Source: JBBSJZ01 sp041751935 (lineage in GTDB: Bacteria; Planctomycetota; Planctomycetia; Pirellulales; Pirellulaceae). From it: a stretch of DNA of 64,000 bases. Both the position numbers and the translations under genes were made by a program. Positions 45,160 to 53,117 of the stretch are shown piece by piece (within the stretch, counting starts at the first letter, position 1; every line of letters begins with the position of its first letter). The stretch lies in NCBI GenBank assembly GCA_041751935.1, contig JBGSIA010000100.1, positions 1 to 64,000 of the forward strand, read 5' to 3'. The notes under the pieces are model-generated. The model searched no databases, had not been told where the DNA came from, and saw only the letters and a list, made by a program, of their open reading frames with translations.

Positions 45160-45776
45160 GGTTGCGCCTCTGTCATGCTGGTAATTCTCGCTGCGATATT
45201 GACGATTGTGGGTAAGTTGACGCGGGTCTTGTCGACGACCCACACATTGGGACGCAGTTCACGCCAAAAGCGATCGACGTCCGAAATCGTGGTCAGCATC
45301 GCGGCGCGGTGGTTCCCCGTGACCGAGTATTGATGCGTCAGCTTTGCGGGTGTGTCGGTGATGACGAGTACCGTTCCACTTTCATTGGTCGACGCGTCGA
45401 TTCCACGCCGAGCAAGTCCAGCGACGACACTTTGTGTCCAAGCGGGCTCGGTCGTATCGATGATGTTGATCATCGTGGCTACGCCAATCGGCAAACGGTG
45501 ATGTGCGGTACCGTCAGTGACAAACTTTATTCCCCGGCGTTTTGCTTCATCGCGGGCGGCTGGTGTGATGACTGACTTCCCATTCACACGGATGGATCGA
45601 TCATTGGATGTGGCATGGGCGACGACGGTATCGACCGTCACCAGTCTCAGCGGATCAGGTGTCGTGTTTTCAATTGGTTTACCCGCTCTCATTCGCGTAA
45701 GCACTCGACGCACGATCTCGGAGACCAAGGCCGGATCGATGGTTGTGTTAGCGGATGGGAGAGTGGGTGTTGTCAT
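45156..45776 (-). CDS. microcompartment-associated protein of unknown function
   Basis: 206 residues. The N-terminus (about 13-28, DPALVSEIVRRVLTRM) is an amphipathic helix like an encapsulation peptide, followed by a flexible stretch. VITPAARDEAKRRGIKFV (about 69-86) resembles the short element found near the start of several BMC enzymes and accessory proteins such as EutT- and EutQ-type. The remaining 120 residues look alpha/beta, with MINIIDTTEP, VVAGLARRGIDA, GTVLVITDTP and VWVVDKTRVNLPTIVNI. This recalls a small Rossmann-like sugar-phosphate isomerase fold, but no catalytic residues can be named. It overlaps both neighbours (1 and 4 bases), so it is translated with the shell proteins and is likely cargo or an assembly factor. 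Confidence 0.75.
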   Translation of the reverse strand: MTTPTLPSANTTIDPALVSEIVRRVLTRMRAGKPIENTTPDPLRLVTVDTVVAHATSNDRSIRVNGKSVITPAARDEAKRRGIKFVTDGTAHHRLPIGVATMINIIDTTEPAWTQSVVAGLARRGIDASTNESGTVLVITDTPAKLTHQYSVTGNHRAAMLTTISDVDRFWRELRPNVWVVDKTRVNLPTIVNIAARITSMTEAQP

Positions 45777-46030
45777 TAATCCAGTATCCCCAGCACGCTC
45801 CAGCGCGCCGGTGTGTTTTCGTGATTCGTTACGTCGCGAGCGTAGGTGCCGTCACTGGTGATCATCACTCGGTCGCCACGGCGGCAGCCCAAAGCGTCAA
45901 CCGCGAGCAGCGGCGCGCCGTCGTTGTCGCCGTGCTCGGTTACCGGCTGTAGCACCGCCAGTTTTTGTCCGTCGAGGCTTTCATGTTTAACAGTGGCTCG
46001 CGCCGATCCTAGAACGATGGCGATTTGCAC
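45776..46030 (-). CDS. BMC pentameric vertex protein (EutN/CcmL), second
   Basis: 84 residues: MQIAIVLGSARATVKHESLDG, then KLAVLQPV, APLLAVDALGCRRGDRVMIT and a final strand VLGILD. This is the EutN/CcmL pattern of pentamers at shell vertices. It starts 1 base after the aldehyde dehydrogenase stop and its stop overlaps the next start, so it is translationally coupled on both sides. Confidence 0.9.
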   Translation of the reverse strand: MQIAIVLGSARATVKHESLDGQKLAVLQPVTEHGDNDGAPLLAVDALGCRRGDRVMITSDGTYARDVTNHENTPARWSVLGILD

Positions 46031-46031
46031 G

Positions 46032-47474
46032 TCAAACCACTCTCAATTCATCAATCATGCTGCAGCGTCGTTCCCGAGTGAACGTTGTCGGTGTGGTGAC
46101 CCCTTCGCCGGTCGGACCAGCGATTGAAAAGGACAGGTAACCTTCGCCACCTAATCCGAGTGAGGCCATGCAAGGACCGTTCTTGACGTACAAAGTCGTG
46201 TCCAACTCGCGGCCCATTTTGGTCATGTTATGGACGTTTCGTGAGTGGATGATCGCGGTGTGTCGGAAGCCATGTTCGTACTGCTTGGCCATCGCGATGG
46301 CGTGGTCGACGTCGCGGGCTCGGACGAAGGGAATGAAGGGCATCATTTGTTCGACGCTGACAAACGGATGATGCTCATCGGTTTCACCAAACACAAGTTC
46401 GCAATCCGATGGGACTTGAACGCCGGCGGCTTCAGCAAGGAAACTCGCGTCTTTGCCGATGAAATCTTTGCAAGCCGCATCGTGCTTGTCGTCGCCTACT
46501 TTCACGATGGCGCGACTGGCAAGCCTTTCGATCTGTTGCGCATTGAGTTGTACGGCGCCCGCACCACGCATTGCGTCCATCATTGCATCGAACACGCTTT
46601 CAACGACAAATACTTCCTTCTCGGCAATGCACAGCAGGTTGTTGTCGTAAGAACCGCCTTGAATAATGCAGCGAGCGGCTCGATCCAAATCCGCAGTTTC
46701 GTCAACAACCACTGGTGGATTTCCTGGCCCAGCAACGATAGCTCGCTTACCACTGTTCAGTGCCGCGCGGGCCACCGCCGGTCCGCCGGTGACACAAATC
46801 AACGCCACGCTACGGTTTTTGAATAAGGCGTCGGCGCTTTCCAGAGTTGGTTCGGCGATAACACAAATGAGATTGTCGATTCCGTATTTACGGTAGATTG
46901 CTTCGTTGAACCGACGGACGCCCTCGGCGGCAACTCGCTTGCCCGAAGGATGCGGATTAACGACCACGCTGTTGCCGCCGGCGAGCATACTGACGGCATT
47001 ACCAGTGATCGTCGGAAGCGAATGAGTTACTGGCGTGATGGCACCGATCACGCCAAAAGGTGCGCGCTCAATTATCGCCAGGCCGTGGTCACCACTGAAC
47101 GCTTTGGTTTCCAGGAACTCGACTCCCGGCGACAATTCACCGAGCGTTTTCAGTTTCTCAATCTTGTGATGCAAACGACCGATTTGCGTCTCTTCCATCT
47201 CCATGGTTCCCAGTTCGACGCACTGGTCGATCGAGATCCGACGAATGATGGAGATGATGCCCCGGCGATCTTCTATGCTTCGTTCACGCAGTTGCTCAAA
47301 TGCAACTCGCGCTGCTGCGACGGCTTCGTTGGCGTCCATGAAGATGCCATGACGGCCAACTGCAGAGCGAGGGGGATTTGCGTGTCCGTTTCGTGAATGG
47401 CCAGCGGGGATCGGACCGACCTCGGCGAGCACTTGGGCGACAACGCTTCGAATCAGGTTTTCGTCAAATTGCAT
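46032..47474 (-). CDS. CoA-acylating aldehyde dehydrogenase (PduP/EutE-like)
   Basis: 480 residues. The first 17 (FDENLIRSVVAQVLAEV) form an amphipathic helix of the encapsulation type, then a Gly/Pro/Asn linker to about 40, then the aldehyde dehydrogenase domain. The catalytic Cys282 lies in SYDNNLLCIAEKEVFV, the motif of the CoA-acylating PduP/EutE group. GAITPVTHSLPT and VVVNPHPSGK belong to the cofactor site. It should oxidise lactaldehyde to lactyl-CoA with NAD inside the compartment, using the aldehyde made by the aldolase. PduL then makes the acyl phosphate. It lies between two EutN/CcmL genes. Confidence 0.92.
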   Translation of the reverse strand: MQFDENLIRSVVAQVLAEVGPIPAGHSRNGHANPPRSAVGRHGIFMDANEAVAAARVAFEQLRERSIEDRRGIISIIRRISIDQCVELGTMEMEETQIGRLHHKIEKLKTLGELSPGVEFLETKAFSGDHGLAIIERAPFGVIGAITPVTHSLPTITGNAVSMLAGGNSVVVNPHPSGKRVAAEGVRRFNEAIYRKYGIDNLICVIAEPTLESADALFKNRSVALICVTGGPAVARAALNSGKRAIVAGPGNPPVVVDETADLDRAARCIIQGGSYDNNLLCIAEKEVFVVESVFDAMMDAMRGAGAVQLNAQQIERLASRAIVKVGDDKHDAACKDFIGKDASFLAEAAGVQVPSDCELVFGETDEHHPFVSVEQMMPFIPFVRARDVDHAIAMAKQYEHGFRHTAIIHSRNVHNMTKMGRELDTTLYVKNGPCMASLGLGGEGYLSFSIAGPTGEGVTTPTTFTRERRCSMIDELRVV

Positions 47475-47554
47475 GATTGTAATTTTCGTTAGAGGTCTCG
47501 CTCCTGTTCGGTATCGTTCACCAACGGTGAGAGGCTCCGAAAGGAGAAAAGGTT

Positions 47555-47869
47555 TTATGAATCGTTGCGAGAATAGACGCTATGTTTTTCAATATGCACA
47601 CGATCAACGATGCCGATGATCACGGCGTCAATGGGTAGCTCTTTCGTCTCGGGAGTCAGCCGCGCGCTGCTGCCTTGGGTGACCAATACAAAGTCATCTT
47701 CACCTGCGCCGAGTGTGTCGCAAGCGATGAACGTACGACCGGTGGAGACCAGCGACTTTCGTGACTCGCCCTCCAGCCGATACGGTTCGACAACCAGTAA
47801 TTTGTGACCGGTCATGGACTGCACCTTTTGAGTGCTCACGACGGAACCGGTAACTCGCGCGATAAACAT
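47555..47869 (-). CDS. BMC pentameric vertex protein (EutN/CcmL), first
   Basis: 104 residues: MFIARVTGSVVSTQKVQSMTG, then KLLVVEPY, TFIACDTLGAGEDDFVLVTQGSSAR and AVIIGIVDRVHI. This is the clearest EutN/CcmL member of the three, ending in a short polar tail. It starts 5 bases after the acetate kinase stop. It should form pentamers that cap shell vertices. Confidence 0.93.
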   Translation of the reverse strand: MFIARVTGSVVSTQKVQSMTGHKLLVVEPYRLEGESRKSLVSTGRTFIACDTLGAGEDDFVLVTQGSSARLTPETKELPIDAVIIGIVDRVHIEKHSVYSRNDS

Positions 47870-47874
47870 TTTGG

Positions 47875-49167
47875 TTAACTAAGTGAGAGGACTTCGACGC
47901 ACTGTCGGGCGACGACAACTTCTTCGTTCGTGGGTATGACCCACAACTGAACGCGACTCTCGCGAGCATGCAGTGTTGCTTCACCGAAAACTGATTCATT
48001 GGCGGCGGCATCGATAACGATTCCGAACTCTTCCAAGCCTTGACAGACCGCAGCCCGAATACGAGTTCCCTTCTCGCCAATGCCGCCGGTGAACACGATG
48101 GCATCAACACCGCCCAGGGCAACCATCAGCCCGCCCAGGTGTCGGCGAATTTCTTCAACGAAGACATCTAATGCCAGTCGGCAACCAGCATCACCAGCGT
48201 CCGCTCCGGCTTCCAAGTCACGGATGTCACCGCTACGTCCGCTCAATCCGAGCAAGCCACCGCGACTGGCCAATTGCGACAAGACTTGCTGCAGTGTGAG
48301 CCCGGTGCGCTCGATGATCAGTGGAAGTGCGAACGGATCGAAATCGCCAACACGATTGTTTTGTGGCAGTCCGGTTTGCGGTGTCATTCCCATCGTCGTG
48401 GCAACACTTTTGCCGCAAGCGATGGCTGTGAGACTACTGCTTCCACCCAAGTGACATGAGATCAACCGAGCATCATCACGAGCGAGAAGTTCGGCACTTC
48501 GCGTCGCGATGTAGCGGTGGCTGGCACCGTGGAAACCCCACTTTCGCAAATGCAAATCGTTTGCCCAATCACGAGGGATTGCGTATTCACGTCGCGAGGT
48601 GGGGATCGTGTTGTGGAAGTTCGTTTCGAAGGCCGCAACCAGTGGCAGTTCGGGGAAACGTTCTTTCAGTATTCGCATCGCCGCAATGTATGGAGGATTG
48701 TGGGCTGGCGCGGCGGCGTTCATTTCTGCCATCGCGTCAAGAACGTCATCGTTTACCACAAACACGCCTGAAAGCCGACCACCGTGAACGGCTTTGAAAC
48801 CAATCGCTTGCACCTGAGATGCATCGGTGATCGCGCCGTGCTGGGGATCAGTCAACTGCTGCAGACAAGCGGCAACGGCGACGCCATGATCTGGCACCGA
48901 CATCACTCGCTGATCTTTCCAGTCACCGATTTCGACATTGCAGGGACATTCCGATTCGCCAATACGCTCGACACCGCCGCGCGCCAGGCAACGTTCGTCC
49001 GTCATATCGAACAATCGATACTTGAAGCTGGTTGAACCCAGATTCGCGACGAGAACGAGCACAGGATTACCGAGGTTTGAGGATTGAATCAACGAACTTG
49101 CCGACGCCGAACTCGCCAAGAGTTGCGGTGTTTCGTCGACGGTCGAGTCAGCCGAATTAAGGAACAT
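47875..49167 (-). CDS. ackA: acetate/propionate kinase
   Basis: 430 residues, about 30 longer than usual. The extra N-terminal part (1-36) is Ser/Ala-rich, with a possible short helix DETPQLLASSASASSL, and could be a targeting extension. Family motifs follow: NLGSTSFKYRLFD, SCHLGGSSSLTAI with the phosphate-binding loop, TMGMTPQTGL and VFTGGIGEKGTRIR. The enzyme would convert the acyl phosphate from PduL (lactyl phosphate in this pathway) to the acid with ATP formation. In this operon it replaces the propionate kinase role of pdu loci. ATG at 49167 lies 17 bases after the stop of the BMC-H gene. Confidence 0.93.
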   Translation of the reverse strand: MFLNSADSTVDETPQLLASSASASSLIQSSNLGNPVLVLVANLGSTSFKYRLFDMTDERCLARGGVERIGESECPCNVEIGDWKDQRVMSVPDHGVAVAACLQQLTDPQHGAITDASQVQAIGFKAVHGGRLSGVFVVNDDVLDAMAEMNAAAPAHNPPYIAAMRILKERFPELPLVAAFETNFHNTIPTSRREYAIPRDWANDLHLRKWGFHGASHRYIATRSAELLARDDARLISCHLGGSSSLTAIACGKSVATTMGMTPQTGLPQNNRVGDFDPFALPLIIERTGLTLQQVLSQLASRGGLLGLSGRSGDIRDLEAGADAGDAGCRLALDVFVEEIRRHLGGLMVALGGVDAIVFTGGIGEKGTRIRAAVCQGLEEFGIVIDAAANESVFGEATLHARESRVQLWVIPTNEEVVVARQCVEVLSLS

Positions 49168-49184
49168 TCGGCGATCGCCGTCGC

Positions 49185-49454
49185 TTACTTCAAAAAAGCT
49201 TCGGCCAAACCTTCCGCGGGACGCGGAATAATGTGGCTGGCAACGAGTTCGCCGGCTTGCGATGCGGCTGCTGCGCCCGCTTCGACAGCAGCGCGAACGC
49301 TGCCGACATCACCGCTGACGACGGTGGTCACGTAGGCGCCGCCGATGTCGATCCGCTTGACGATTTGCACGTTAGCCGCCTTGGCCATCGCGTCGGTCGC
49401 TTCAATCAGAGCCAACAATCCCTTCGTTTCAATCAAACCAATTGCATCGTTCAT
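49185..49454 (-). CDS. BMC hexameric shell protein (BMC-H), second
   Basis: 89 residues, a single BMC domain of standard length. Diagnostic pieces: AIGLIETKGLLALIEATDAMAKAA (start helix region, read as AIGLIETKG then EATDAM), VTTVVSGDVGSVRAAVEAG and HIIPRPAEGL at the end. Such proteins form the hexameric tiles of the shell facets; the pore segment around residues 36-41 (RIDIGG) has a Gly pair. It is shorter than the first BMC-H by the C-terminal tail. Confidence 0.95.
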   Translation of the reverse strand: MNDAIGLIETKGLLALIEATDAMAKAANVQIVKRIDIGGAYVTTVVSGDVGSVRAAVEAGAAAASQAGELVASHIIPRPAEGLAEAFLK

Positions 49455-49511
49455 GGAAGTTTTTACTTTGTAAGTTGAGAGTGAGTTAAGAGTTTCGGTG
49501 AATGCCGAGAA

Positions 49512-49811
49512 CTATACCGTGGCTGAGCTTGCGGGAGTCTTGAGGATCTTGGCGAGGTCTTCGTGCGGACGAGGAATCACTTGAACGCTGACCACTTCAC
49601 CGACTCGACCTGCGGCTGCGGCACCCGCATCGGTTGCGGCTTTCACTGCAGCGACGTCACCACTGACGAATGCACTGACCAATCCGCTACCGACTTTGTC
49701 CCAACCAAGGAACGTGACGTTAGCCGCTTTCATCATCGCATCGGACGCTTCGACCAGGGCGATGAAACCCTTGGTCTCGATCATGCCGAGTGCTTCACTA
49801 ATCTTTGCCAT
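49512..49811 (-). CDS. BMC hexameric shell protein (BMC-H), first
   Basis: 99 residues with one BMC domain: ALGMIETKGFIALVEASDAM, GLVSAFVSGDVAAVKAATDAG, VSVQVIPRPHEDL. The pore segment reads DKVGSG. A short tail (LKTPASSATV) follows the domain. With its neighbour it supplies the two hexamer types. No tandem-domain BMC-T shell gene is in the operon, matching what is known of the planctomycete compartment. Confidence 0.95.
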   Translation of the reverse strand: MAKISEALGMIETKGFIALVEASDAMMKAANVTFLGWDKVGSGLVSAFVSGDVAAVKAATDAGAAAAGRVGEVVSVQVIPRPHEDLAKILKTPASSATV

Positions 49812-49859
49812 CTCAAATACTGCCTAAAGAGAAAGGGAGGAAGTTAATTGTAAATCTGC

Positions 49860-50618
49860 TTAAACTTGCTTGGTTTTGCAGCCACAGCCACAAGGCTTGG
49901 CGGCTTCAATACGAACTTCGGTCGCTGCATCCAAATTGCACGCGTTTCCTTCGTCCGTATCGATATGCACTTCGAGCTTGGCGGCTTTGTCAGCGCGCAC
50001 CAACACGTCGTCGAAACGGACGCTGCAATCGGGGCTCTTGATGATCAGCCGCATCATCTCGCCGTTCTTGACGCCGAAGTGTTCGCAATCGTGAAGGTTC
50101 ATGTGCACGTGACGTGCTGCGCGAATCACACCACGATCCAGCTGGACTGTGCCTGCGGGACCAACCAAAACGCACCCTGGTGTACCGTCGATTTTTCCGC
50201 TGTGACGAACCGGAGCGTCGATGCCAAGTGAAATCGAGTCAGTAAGCGCCAGCTCGACTTGGCTAGCCGGACGCGTTGGACCGAGCACGCGCACACTGGG
50301 AAGCATGCGACGACGCGGGCCGACAATCATTATGGTTTGTTTCGCTGCGTAGAATCCGTCTTGATACAGGTCTTTGTCAGGCTCGAGCTTGGCGCCCTTA
50401 CCGAACAGAATCTCTACATGTTCGTCCGTCAGGTGGCAATGTCGCGCCGAGATGCTGACGCGTAGGTTTGGCTTTCCATTGACCCAGCCAGGCGGCGTCG
50501 CGCCTACGGATGATGCAATCGCCGCTGGTTCGATAGAGCTTCCGCCAGCAAGTGACTGACGAATCGCTTGGCGAACCAACGATTCAATGGCCGTGCGATC
50601 GAGTGTTGAAGATGTCAT
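49860..50618 (-). CDS. pduL: PduL phosphotransacylase with encapsulation helix
   Basis: About 252 residues from the ATG at 50618 (a longer frame to 50687 adds unrelated residues). Residues 6-21 (DRTAIESLVRQAIRQSL) form an N-terminal encapsulation-type helix. The PduL domain shows its zinc-binding His residues in SISARHCHLTDEHVEILFG (first pair) and AARHVHMNLHDCEHFG (second). It exchanges CoA for phosphate on the acyl group, linking the aldehyde dehydrogenase to acetate kinase. After the usual DTDEGNA ending the protein goes on for about 25 residues to a Cys-rich tail (CGCGC), which is unusual for the family. It is the first enzyme gene after the DeoR regulator, 40 bases away. Confidence 0.93.
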   Translation of the reverse strand: MTSSTLDRTAIESLVRQAIRQSLAGGSSIEPAAIASSVGATPPGWVNGKPNLRVSISARHCHLTDEHVEILFGKGAKLEPDKDLYQDGFYAAKQTIMIVGPRRRMLPSVRVLGPTRPASQVELALTDSISLGIDAPVRHSGKIDGTPGCVLVGPAGTVQLDRGVIRAARHVHMNLHDCEHFGVKNGEMMRLIIKSPDCSVRFDDVLVRADKAAKLEVHIDTDEGNACNLDAATEVRIEAAKPCGCGCKTKQV

Positions 50619-50658
50619 GGATTGATTTTTTGTAAACCTCGAAGCCGGATGACTTCGC

Positions 50659-51435
50659 TTACTGAAGGTTTGATGCAATAGCAGCACACACTAATTCGAC
50701 TTCCGTAGACTCCAGCCACTGTTTCCACTTGGAATCCAATCCGCTGTCGGTGATGACACCGTGTACTTCCTGTAATCCGCACAATCGCGACAAGCTGGCT
50801 CGGCCAAACTTGCTGCTGTCGGCGACGACATACGCCCGATCGGCGCGTGCAAGAATCACCTTTTCGCTTTCCACAAGCATCATGTCGCTGTTGAAGTAAC
50901 CCTGTTCATTGATTCCGGCAACTGACAAAAACGCCTTGCGAACATTGATTCCCGCCAGCATCGCGTCGGCCATGGGGCCAATCGTGACGCTGGTTCGACC
51001 GCGAACACAACCGCCGATCATGACCAAGTCAATCGAATCACTCGTACTAAGCAAATGGGCCACCGGCAAACTGTTTGTGACCACCTGTAACGGTCGGTTC
51101 ACCAGTCGCCGGGCCAGCTCATACGTCGTGCTTCCACCATCAAGTAAAATCGTGTCGTGGTCCTCGATCAAATCTGCCGCAGCCGCGCCGATCGCCTGTT
51201 TGGCTGGCCATTGATCGTCCTTCCGCGACTCGAACACCGATATCGTGTCCGTTTCGCCGGTCCAATACACACCGCCATGCGTTCGCCGAGCTTCTCCAGC
51301 CAACTCCAGTAGTTCCAAATCACGGCGAATCGTCGATTCGCTCACATTTAGCGACGACGCTAATTCGCCCAAAGCGGCAAATCCACGGGCTTGCACCAGT
51401 TCACGAAGCCGGTCTCGTCGTGTTTCCGTTGCCAT
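50659..51435 (-). CDS. DeoR-family transcriptional regulator of the microcompartment operon
   Basis: 258 residues from the ATG at 51435. AAGGA lies 9 bases upstream of that start, but directly against the alternative at 51444, which favours 51435. N-terminal winged helix-turn-helix: RRDRLRELVQARGF, LASSLNVSESTIRRDLELLE and THGGVYW. The C-terminal sugar-phosphate-sensing domain follows, with DHDTILLDGGSTTYELAR and VVTNSLPVAHLL. Regulators of this family are usually repressors released by a phosphorylated sugar, here probably fuculose- or rhamnulose-phosphate. It heads the operon and is divergent from an SDR gene. Confidence 0.92.
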   Translation of the reverse strand: MATETRRDRLRELVQARGFAALGELASSLNVSESTIRRDLELLELAGEARRTHGGVYWTGETDTISVFESRKDDQWPAKQAIGAAAADLIEDHDTILLDGGSTTYELARRLVNRPLQVVTNSLPVAHLLSTSDSIDLVMIGGCVRGRTSVTIGPMADAMLAGINVRKAFLSVAGINEQGYFNSDMMLVESEKVILARADRAYVVADSSKFGRASLSRLCGLQEVHGVITDSGLDSKWKQWLESTEVELVCAAIASNLQ

Positions 51436-51526
51436 TTCGCGCATTCCTTATCACGGTCACGCCCAGTAAACTTCAAGAGACGACAGATTGCAAGCAACGA
51501 GCGACGGAATTCTTTCACGGTTGATT

Positions 51527-51553
51527 AAATTCTGTCGATAACAGCAAAATTTT
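51527..51553. promoter_or_regulatory. candidate operator between deoR-type gene and SDR gene
   Basis: CTGT (51532-51535) and ACAG (51541-51544) are inverted around CGATA, and the flanks are also roughly symmetrical (AAAT on the left, AAAATTT on the right). The site lies in the AT-rich divergent promoter region 51445-51635, where the regulator would be expected to bind. No second copy was found, so this is only a candidate. Confidence 0.3.
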
Positions 51554-51635
51554 CAAGGAATCGACTGCTCAGGAGAAAACCGCTAGTCTGTTACACATTC
51601 GATGGGTTGGGATGTTCTGCACGAGACGAAATTTG

Positions 51636-52430
51636 ATGAGTAATTTGAAAGGTCAACGGGCGTTGGTGACGGGTGCCTCGCGGGGCATCGGCCGTGGAAT
51701 CGCGATTGAGCTGGCTCGCGCTGGAGCGGACGTGGTGGTCAATTACCGCAGCCATCCAGAGGAGGCGGACGAAGTGTGCCAGCGCCTCGCGGAAGTTGGC
51801 GCTAAAGCTTTTCCGCTGCAAGCGGACTTGGGGGACCAAGCGGCCGTGGAAATCGCGGTTGACCAAGCGGCAGAGTTGCTTGGCGGGTTGGATATTGTGG
51901 TCAGCAATGCCGCTTATAGCGACCGTCAGCTCATGCTCGAAGCCGACCTGGACGGGTTTCGACGCACGATCGATGTAACCATGTGGGGGCCGTTCTACCT
52001 TGTTCGAGCGGCTGCCATGCGAATGACGGCAGTGGGTCAGGGAGGCAACATTATCGTGATTAGCAGCCCCCATGCTCAAATGGCGATTCCAGGCGCGATG
52101 GCGTACAACATGGCCAAAGCTGCGATCGATCAAATGGCTCGAACCGCAGCTTGCGAATTGGCCCACCATCGGATTCGAGTCAACATCATTCATCCTGGAT
52201 GGATTGACACGCCGGGTGAACGCAAGTTCTTTAGCGAAGAAACGCTCAAACGCGAGGGCGAAAAACTGCCTTGGGGGCGGCTCGGCCAAAGCGAAGAAAT
52301 CGGACGCGGCGTGGTATTCTTAGCGGATCCGGCGAGCGCTTACATCACTGGCAGTACGCTAACGATCGACGGCGGAATCCAATTGCCGTGGCGTGAGATG
52401 TACCGTGTCGAAGAAGCGGCGGTAAAGTGA
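51636..52430 (+). CDS. short-chain dehydrogenase/reductase
   Basis: About 264 residues from the ATG at 51636; earlier residues in the frame do not fit the family. Classical SDR: TGASRGIGRG cofactor loop (12-21), DLG near 60, SNAAYSD in place of NNAG, catalytic Ser in VISSPHA and the Tyr-Lys pair in AYNMAKAA, closing TIDGGIQLP. It would reduce or oxidise a sugar, ketone or acyl substrate with NAD(P). Its divergent position next to the microcompartment regulator makes a deoxy-sugar dehydrogenase plausible, but fatty acid or glucose 1-dehydrogenase-like roles fit equally well. The next gene follows after 6 bases and is probably co-transcribed. Confidence 0.88.
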   Translation: MSNLKGQRALVTGASRGIGRGIAIELARAGADVVVNYRSHPEEADEVCQRLAEVGAKAFPLQADLGDQAAVEIAVDQAAELLGGLDIVVSNAAYSDRQLMLEADLDGFRRTIDVTMWGPFYLVRAAAMRMTAVGQGGNIIVISSPHAQMAIPGAMAYNMAKAAIDQMARTAACELAHHRIRVNIIHPGWIDTPGERKFFSEETLKREGEKLPWGRLGQSEEIGRGVVFLADPASAYITGSTLTIDGGIQLPWREMYRVEEAAVK

Positions 52431-52436
52431 TCGCCC

Positions 52437-53015
52437 GTGCGTGAGAAACTCCTGTTCTTGAAGACCTTCCTGTTGCATCCGACCCAGGTCGGCGCAATTG
52501 CGCCAAGCGGCCCCGGTCTGGTACGCATGATGGTGGACAGTTTCGATTGGTCGGCCGTTCGGGCTATCGTCGAGTACGGACCCGGTACCGGCGTGTTCAC
52601 TGAAGCGGTGCTCGAGCGAGTGTCGCCAGACGCCAAGTTTTTCGCGATTGAGTACAGCGGTGACATGGTCCGTGCCACACAGCATCGCTGCCCGACTGCG
52701 GATATCGCCCAGGACAGCGTTACCAACGTCGTTGAGTTGTGCCGCAAGCGAGGAATCTCGCAAGTAGACGCCATTTTGTGCGGGTTGCCCTGGGCCAGCT
52801 TTAGTGAATCGTTACAGCGCGAGATTATGGGCGCGATGTTCGCGGTGCTTCCTCCAGGCGGCCAATTTGCAACGTTCGCTTATTTGCAAGGTTTGGCATT
52901 ACCAGCGGGGCGCCGCTTCGCCCGACATCTGCACGAGCATTTTTCGGTAGTTGAAAAAAGCCCCACCGTATGGCGAAATCTGCCGCCGGCGCTGGTTTAC
53001 CGCTGCGTGAGGTAG
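52437..53015 (+). CDS. PmtA-like SAM-dependent methyltransferase
   Basis: 192 residues with a GTG start at 52437, 6 bases after the SDR stop. The opening (LLFLKTFLLHPTQVGAIAPSG) and motif I VEYGPGTGVFTEAVL are those of the phospholipid N-methyltransferase group related to rRNA adenine dimethylases. The motif IV place reads CGLPWAS rather than NPPY, which favours lipid over RNA methylation. GRRFARHLHEHFSVVEKSPTVWRNLPPA near the end is also typical. Probable substrate: phosphatidylethanolamine or a related membrane lipid. The pairing with the SDR gene has no obvious metabolic logic. Confidence 0.8.
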   Translation: MREKLLFLKTFLLHPTQVGAIAPSGPGLVRMMVDSFDWSAVRAIVEYGPGTGVFTEAVLERVSPDAKFFAIEYSGDMVRATQHRCPTADIAQDSVTNVVELCRKRGISQVDAILCGLPWASFSESLQREIMGAMFAVLPPGGQFATFAYLQGLALPAGRRFARHLHEHFSVVEKSPTVWRNLPPALVYRCVR

Positions 53016-53117
53016 GAATCGCACCTTCCCCTGTCCTCTACGAGCCAAACCTTTTCTGATATCCTCAGCGACGTTTTTGCTCACGATTCGACACTCTCTC
53101 AGTTTGGACCCAGGCTC

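Noticed and set aside
52437..53015. KsgA/Erm-type rRNA dimethylase
   Set aside because: The motif IV position lacks NPPY and the N-terminus fits PmtA-like lipid methyltransferases better.
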